Assembly (NCBI RefSeq): GCF_024586455.1
Contig: NC_065921.1
Span: 67,829,528 to 67,893,527 of the forward strand
Length of the DNA: 64,000 nt
DNA from: Bactrocera neohumeralis
Lineage: Eukaryota > Arthropoda > Insecta > Diptera > Tephritidae
Direction: 5' to 3'
A program made the position numbers and the translations under genes. The notes under the pieces were generated by a model. That model was not told the DNA's origin. It ran no database searches and saw nothing but the letters and a program-made list of their open reading frames with translations. The number at the start of each line of letters is the position of its first letter. Position 1 is the stretch's first letter. Positions 57,905 through 64,000 of this stretch are shown in pieces.

Positions 57905-58190
57905 GCATCCTACATTACGCTCTCAGTATAAGTCTCTCATTATTGCCGTTCAGTTTTCCAGCGCAGAAGCATGATCGTTGACGATAAGGGATGAGAGAGC
58001 ACTTGAAACTCTCTTGAGAAACCTGCATGAACGTTGAATATCGAAACAAAAGAAACCACGAACTATGTCAGCTCCACGGCGATTTGGTTACAGTTACGTG
58101 CATAAGGATTCAACGAATGCGCCACTCGTTTGAAAGCCACTCGAATGATATTCCAGCGAAAAGCTCCTTGAATTCGACAGAAAACTAGAA
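57905..58190 (+). pseudogene. RTE C-terminal relic, opposite orientation to its neighbour
   Basis: Plus-strand reading YKSLIIAVQFSSAEA, LTIRDERALETLLRNL, then SAPRRFGYSYVHKDSTNA in place of YELYGDLDIVTRI-like text, and SSEKLLEFDRKLE. It matches the same C-terminal part as 5,190-5,420 and 42,380-42,620. It begins within about 10 bp of the 5' end of the minus-strand RTE relic. Confidence 0.75.
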
Positions 58191-60357
58191 AAATAGTATT
58201 GATTTTGTAAGTTAAATATTTAAATTTATTACATTTTGTTCAAATTCTCAACTGTGGGAATGTGATCTCAAAGAGGCTAAAAGTACTCAGCATTGGTTAA
58301 TATTTCAACCTTATCATTTACTAAATATACTCGGAGTAATTTTTAGTTACAACGCATATATATTATTGGAGGATTCGTAAAAAAAAATCAGCTAGTCGAG
58401 TGAGTATTCCAACAGCAGCTGTTATTGCGATATAAAAAATATATATTCAAATAACGGTCAGTCAGCCACTTTACATGCCCTATATTTCGACTACAAAAAC
58501 AACAAGTGCCATAAATAACACTTACACCTGTTCTGCTAAGCCCAACTGTTGTGGCTTGTAAAGTGGAACAGAATTTTTATTTATTTATATCCACAATTTA
58601 CAAACGCAATCATTTCAACATCAAAAGCAAAAGTAAAAATAAAAGAAAACAACAACAAACAAAAATGGCAGAGCACAGGAAGCAAAATTACTAAACAGTT
58701 TTCTAGACGGAAATTCATATTTACTATTTATCTAAATTTTAATAACTTTTTTCAACTATTGTTGCATGCAACAATGAAATGTAAATATGATGGCAGCTGT
58801 TACACCGAAAATTTCGGAATATGTGAACGCAGAAATTAAAATAAAAATAAATGAAAGCAGAAGTTAGCAAAAATACCAGAAATAAAAATAAATATAAATA
58901 TACAAAATACAAAATAAATAAAAAAATTCAAAAAAATATATACAAAAATGTAAATAAAAATAAGCAAAAGTAAAAACTAAACACTTCACACTGAGCTGGC
59001 CACAGCTCATGCTCGCTTTGAGTGCACACGCACTCAGCTACTTGGTGCGCCACTTGCCCCAAATGCTTGTATTGCATTAGTTGCATAAATTGCTGAACGC
59101 CTGAAAGCATGCTTCTGTGCCATTTACTGTTTATTTGCACAGACTTTTCATATTTTGGTTGGCCTTCACTTTGCAGCGCTGCCAAATTGCCAAAAACTCC
59201 GTTCACTGTGCGCCATCAGCACATACTTACACAACTACATAAATGCAGTAAGCACACACACATATACACGTAAATGTACTTAACAATTTCCCCCAAACAG
59301 TGAAAGTTTTTAAATAATATTGCTTTAGAGTTCCCGCCATACGCACACACACACTCAGCTATTCCTACGCACTGTTGTTGTTCCACTTGTGAAAAATTTC
59401 AAATGTAATCATTTTTGAAGCATACTTTCAGGTGTGAATTTTTTCCATTTTCACTTTTTTGTGGTAGAAATAACATCGGTTAGTTTAGTTTGCACAAAAA
59501 GCAAATAAAACAAAGCAAAATTAATGAAAAATTTAAAACTAACGAAAATTTGAGAACAGTAATAAATTTATAATGTATATATTTTGTATTGTAATAAATA
59601 ATGCCAGCAAGTGTTAGCAAACTTTTTGTTGTGTTTTTTTTTTGGAAAATATTAAAAAGGTAATCAAGTAGGTAGCAAAAAGTTAAATGAAATTTCATAT
59701 TTAGCTGCTTTACACGAAAATGTTTGCAAATAAATAAGCGCCGCAGCACTCTTGTGCTCTTTGCTTGTGGTTGTTATGGCACACTGTTAAGTATGCTTTC
59801 ATATTTTTGTTTATAAAATTTTATAATTAGTTGCATTTAGATTGCAAGGGATGCTCAACCACATCCGTAGAGCTTCGAGTGTGTTTAACGAAAATAAAAC
59901 TTATTTTTATTTAATTTATTAATTCAGCAGCGAAGGCTTGCAGCTGTCAGCGGTCAAGGGTACGCCACAAACGATATAAATAATTAATGGAAACGCTATT
60001 TTAACAAAACTTTCGTTGTTTTGCCATAGTTTTATATTATCTAATTCCTTATTGGTAAACATAGAAATACAAAGTTAAAAAACTGTTTGGTTTTAAGTTA
60101 ATAACACTAGATGCCAACTTTAAAAGTGCAAATTTTTGAGATTTAAACAAGTTTCTCGTAAATAATCATTGTTTAACATTCATTACAAAATTATTAACGT
60201 TTGCATTAGGTCTTCTTAAAAAATCTTCAAAAAGGTATATTTTTGAAAGAAAAATTATAAATTCCCTATTTGGCCTACAAACTAAGTAAATATTAATTGT
60301 CCGGTCGGCAGACTGTAAAGAAAATTTTCATAAATTAATAAGAGCATATAACTAAAT
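58191..60357. other. Gene-free stretch, A-rich, host-like
   Basis: A-rich text (58,600-58,980, repeating AAATAAAAATAAA) and CA-rich tracts near 59,250 and 59,345. The open frames 58549-58839, 58928-59206 and 59480-59749 have no domains. I see no transposon similarity. Confidence 0.5.
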
Positions 60358-62060
60358 GGAGGATGGAGTCATATGTAGAAGTTCATGCAAGTGAGGAAAG
60401 TTCTCTGATAGCCATTCACTTGGGAGTGGCCAGAAACGATTCTTTTACATATGACTCAAGCAGCTCACTACTTCCGGTCTTTGACCAAGTATCCTCTGGG
60501 TAGCCTAAGAACATCCGTTTTACAAGGCGAGCTAAAGTGAGGAGGCGAAACATCCCCTCCCAAAGTTTTGACTTTTTGTCAGCGAAAACCCAGCAATCAA
60601 ATTTTGATGACGAATGGGTTGTCAAAAAAGTCTACGGTATTTTTATTGGGATCTTTTATTGAAAAAATAATTTTGATGACTCACCGCCCCAAGTCTTGAC
60701 CGATTCTTGTGACTGCATTATGCACTCATTTCGGTGAATGAACGTTTTAGAGACCGCAATCCGCAGAATCAAAGCGAGGCCTTCAACATATCGCTGATTT
60801 GCGTCCACGCCCCGACGGAAGAGAAGGACGATGTGACTAAAGATGCCTTTTATGAGTGCTTGGAGCGCACTTATGAGGGCTGCCCCCGTCACGATGTCAA
60901 AATCGTGCTTGGCGACTTTAACGCCAGGGTGGGTAAAGAAGGTATCTTTGGCACTACGGTCGGTAAATTCAGCCGCCACGACGAAACATCCCCAAATGGG
61001 TGAAGGCTGATTGACTTCGCCGGGGCCCGAAATATGGTTATCTGTAGTACTAGATTCCAGCATAAGAAGATTCATCAAGCTACCTGGCTGTCTCCGGATC
61101 TAAGAACTGCCAACCAGATCGTTCATGTTGTGATAGACGCAAGACCCGTTGCGAGATGACGTGCGCTCCGACGTTCGACTCGGACCACCACCTTGTTGCG
61201 AAAATTCGCACCCGCCTCTGTGCAGCAAAAAGCACGCCTCCAAACACAAGGAAGGTTCGACGTCGAGAAGCTGCAATCACAACAGAGAGCCGAACGATTT
61301 TCTGGCCGGCTTGCACTATTGCTCTTAACACGGCGTCAACAACTCGGTATAAGGGAACTGTGGGACGGCATTTCAAACACCTTACGTACAGCTGCAACCG
61401 AAACCCTTGGTTTTGAAAAAGCTGCCCAACGATTGGAAACTGGTACGACAGGTGAATTATTTGGCGGAACATGCCTAATCGCAACGTTACGATCGACCAC
61501 TACACGTGCGGGATGGGATAATACCGAGACATGAAAAGGAAGCGTTCTGCAGACAGAATAAGAAAGAGGTTGAGAGTAGCGTGAGTTGAAGAGCTTGATA
61601 AGATGGCCGACAAGGGTAATGCTTAAAATTCTAAATTTTTAATGCGGCACATTATTTCAAGACCGGAGCATACTCTTGTAGAACCCCCAGCTGATTAGTC
61701 ACTGATGCCCAATAAAACAACCGACCAGAATTCTCATGCGTCAGCTGAATGGCTCTACATGAACCCAGAAAACGGAAAGGAGAAATCGATGACATGGATC
61801 ATTTTTCCATTACCCGATTTCAAAGCTGCTTTCGAATTCAAATGCCCGCCTGAAGAACAACGCTTGGATTATAGCGAGTTTACAACAGCGCGCCGAAAAA
61901 CTGTCGTTTGTTCTTTTCGCTTCGGACGAAAGCATGCCAATTGGAGATTTAAAGTGCTAGCCCAAACCACTTCTCTAACCCCACAATCTTTCCAACGGAG
62001 TACCGTGGCTTTCCCCTCCTTCAACATCGGCATTAAGGTATCCGCATTGAAAGCCCACCT
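60358..62060 (+). pseudogene. RTE copy with mariner end in its leader and shuffled RT part
   Basis: It starts GGAGGATGGAGTCATATG, as the 39.7 kb element does, and keeps the longer leader. After a mariner-end insertion the endonuclease resumes: ISLICVHAPTEEKDDVTKDA, VKIVLGDFNARVGKEGIFGT at 60,790-60,950 (close to the 40.2 kb copy), then an in-frame TGA at 61,001, and frameshifted pieces to about 61,660. From 61,700 to 62,060 short blocks that lie apart in the intact element (TTDQ, LPDFKAAFEF, CPPEEQR) appear out of order, so the RT part is a mosaic. Not functional. Confidence 0.83.
60612..60660. mobile_element. Solo mariner end (mellifera type) inside the RTE leader
   Basis: GGTTGTCAAAAAAGTCTACGG followed by TATTTTTATT nearly matches the reversed right end of the 52.8-53.3 kb mariner (GGTTGTCAAAAAGTCTTGCGG, then TATTTTTATT). 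AATTTTGATGAC occurs on both sides (about 60,600 and 60,668). No partner inverted repeat is visible, so this is a remnant of an insertion or excision. Confidence 0.6.
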
Positions 62061-62935
62061 GGAATCTCTTCATCTATTTGAACGACATGACTTAGCCAGC
62101 GTAGCCTTTGTCTCTTAATTCACTAAATTTTGTCAATATCATCATATATCTCGCACAGCTCATCGTTCCATCGAATGCGATACTCGCCGTTGCCAATGCA
62201 CAAAGGATCAGAATTCGCAGAACTTTTCTCTCGAAAACTGGTAAGCCACACATATAAGGTCCAATCAGTTTGTTGACGGTGGGCTTTAATCTTTCGCACA
62301 ATACGCTCGATAGACCTTTATATGCGATACTGAAGAGGTTTATTCAAAGGTAGTTGGCGCAGATTGTGGGGTCTTCTTTCCCTTTTTGTGGATTGGGCAG
62401 AGCATACTTTAATTCCAAACTTCGGACATGCATTCGTCCGACCATATTTTACAAAGAAGCTGATGCAAATTCCGTCCCACAATTTTGTTCTTCAAGCGGG
62501 TTGTACCGAGTTGTTAACGAGTGCTCTCAGAGAGCAGGAGTGCAAGTAATAGAAAATCTTTCGGCTGTCTGTTGTGATTGGGGCCTACCGACGTTGAACC
62601 TTCATTTTGTTTGTTGACGTGCGGTTTTTGCTGCACAGAATTGTTGGCTGCAACAAGATAGTGGTCTGAGTCAATACCTAAAACACTGGAGACTCCAAGC
62701 GCTCATAGAAGGCATCTTTGGTCACATCGTCCTTTTCTTTCGTAGGGGTGTGGACTCAAATCAGTGATATGTTAAAGAAATTCGCTTTGATGCGGATTGT
62801 GCTAGACAGTCATTCACCGGGGTGAATCGCAGTACCCGGCGATGGGGTCTTTCTCCCACCACGATTCCCACACTGAATTTGTGCTCCTCTATATGGCCAC
62901 TGTAGTAAATGCCACAAGGATCTAAATATGGTGTG
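62061..62935 (-). pseudogene. RTE copy inverted against its neighbour
   Basis: Reading leftward from 62,935: the endonuclease start (decayed FGVGFVVGE-like text near 62,860), EKDDVTKDAFYERLE near 62,740-62,700, and a linker remnant with RALVNNSVQP at 62,535-62,505. Then come the RT start NLFSIAYKGLSSVLCERLKP and TVNKLIGPYMCGL (62,345-62,240), then ERKVLRILILCALATAS and a C-terminal remnant to about 62,070. The RT palm is deleted. It faces the plus-strand copy tail to tail at about 62,060. Confidence 0.82.
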
Positions 62936-62937
62936 CG

Positions 62938-63450
62938 GAATCATTGCGAGTGTTGGAAAAGGCTTACTGTGACTCAGTTTTGAAACACAAATTCAAAACA
63001 CAAGGCTACGAGCGGAACAAAGCTTTCAAGGATGGTCAAGAGATCGTTGATGACAAGCCTTCGACCTCTTATGCTAATGAAAAAATTATAAAAGTGAGGG
63101 ATATGGCAAGGGAGATCGACTTCTCTCTCAAGTCTGTTTGAATACTTTTGGATGGAATTGTGGATATTTTACGTATAAAATGAGTTCTTGTCCTACCCTT
63201 TCCGATTAAGCTGAATTTTATTCAAAAACAGGGTACCGTAAACAGGTCCATTTGGACATGCTGGATCGTGCGAATTCCGATCCCACGTCCATGTAGAGCA
63301 TTATAATTGCCAATGAGACGTGAGTTTATGAGTTTGACATGCAAAGAAGTAAACAGACGTCGGAATGGGGGGAAAAACGAGCCAAAAAAGAACCACGCAA
63401 AGGCTGCTCAAAAATCAAGATGATGCTCATTCAACCACAAGAACAATAGC
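62938..63450 (+). pseudogene. mariner transposase, N-terminal half
   Basis: Reading RVLEKAYCDSVLKHKFKTQG, KAFKDGQEIVDDKPSTSYAN and EKIIKVRDMAREIDFSLKSV (62,944-63,138) gives the helix-turn-helix and linker of a mariner transposase. Then LNFIQKQGTVN, HLDMLDRANSDPTSM and VYEFDMQRSKQTSEWG (63,210-63,370) cover the first catalytic region, where the expected GDE core reads ANE. It closes with KKEPRKGCSKIKMM near 63,395-63,425. The C-terminal half is missing. It differs in wording from the three other mariners, so at least three mariner types occur in the window. Confidence 0.78.
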
Positions 63451-64000
63451 TTTCCAACGCACTGAAACATATGCGATCGCCAAGAGCTAAAATAGTCTGT
63501 TTCACGCATATAAGGCAACCCTATTAGAACTAAAATGATTGCTCTTTGAGCAATATAATTTTATTACGTGGCAACCCTGCCATAATAATAATAACGTTAT
63601 AAAACTGTTATTAACAGGAAAATTATTACCGACGGATTTAGTACTGTAAATATAAAAATGATATTCTCATTTAAACAGAAAAATTAAGAGAGAAAATTTT
63701 TTTGTAAATTTCTTTTAGTCGTTCAATTTTATTTTCTAAAGTTTTTTATTTCTCCGCCGTCCATGTTTCAAGCAAAACAATTCAATTGCAATAAATGTCC
63801 ATTGCCAACACGCTCTCGTTGCAGTGAGTGAGCAAAGCTGCGATAATAATGCCGAGGCACCCCTTGACAAGATGGCAGCTAGCAATTTAAACGACTTAAC
63901 TTGACTGCGCTCTCATTTTCATAATAAATATCACTCGGACTTGAAATGCATTTCATTAAAAGCGAAATAGAACAGCGCTTCTCTGTGTGTGTGTGTGTGG
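63451..64000. other. No gene; (TG)n tract at the window end
   Basis: AATAATAATAACG near 63,584 and GGCAACCCT at two places (about 63,512 and 63,569). The last bases (63,983-64,000) are (TG)n. Nothing coding is seen. Confidence 0.5.

Overview
The window looks like transposon-rich, non-coding nuclear DNA of a higher fly, most likely a tephritid fruit fly. It is AT-rich with (CA)n/(TG)n tracts, and it holds insect-type non-LTR retrotransposons (Jockey, R1, RNase H-bearing LOA/I-like and RTE types) and mariner/Tc1 elements. The species is an inference. I found no rRNA, tRNA, CRISPR array or bacterial-style operon, and no host protein gene I can name. The best candidate for host transcription is a 5'-exon-like block at about 44.96-45.45 kb.

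Layout. 0-5.6 kb: minus-strand Jockey-clade relic, an internally deleted mariner flanked by TA, and an RTE relic. 7.3-13.7 kb: Jockey-like relic, an R1-like element carrying a second 5'-truncated R1-like element with a 16-bp target duplication, and the 3' end of an RNase H LINE. 16.3-18.2, 22.9-25.4 and 27.5-29.3 kb: three copies of one LOA/I-like LINE family in both orientations. 31.0-37.0 kb: R1-like relics (one carrying a hAT-type MITE with an 8-bp target duplication), a DDE transposase relic joined to a LINE 3' end, and an RTE copy ending in a minisatellite. 38.3 kb: a roughly 105-bp tandem repeat. 39.7-42.8 kb: the best-preserved element, a complete RTE insertion with a 10-bp target duplication, an intact 435-residue endonuclease reading frame and a frameshifted reverse transcriptase. 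43.0-47.4 kb: Jockey 3' end, a second RTE minisatellite tail, the host-like exon, and a LINE/mariner junction. 49.9-51.0 kb: an unusual satellite built around the motif GCGCTGAAT. 52.8-58.2 kb: mellifera-like mariner relic, LINE 3' end, a complete but dead Tc1-like element, and two RTE relics in opposite orientation. 60.4-63.5 kb: an inverted pair of RTE copies, the plus copy containing a mariner end, followed by half of another mariner.

Nearly every coding remnant is broken by stops, frameshifts or deletions, so the elements do not form a working system now. Relics of several families on both strands, with nested insertions, are what one expects of pericentromeric or intronic transposon-rich DNA, and possibly of a piRNA-producing locus. 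That last point is a hypothesis and nothing in the sequence proves it. The most unusual structures are the GCGCTGAAT satellite, the paired RTE minisatellite tails and the RTE inverted pair.
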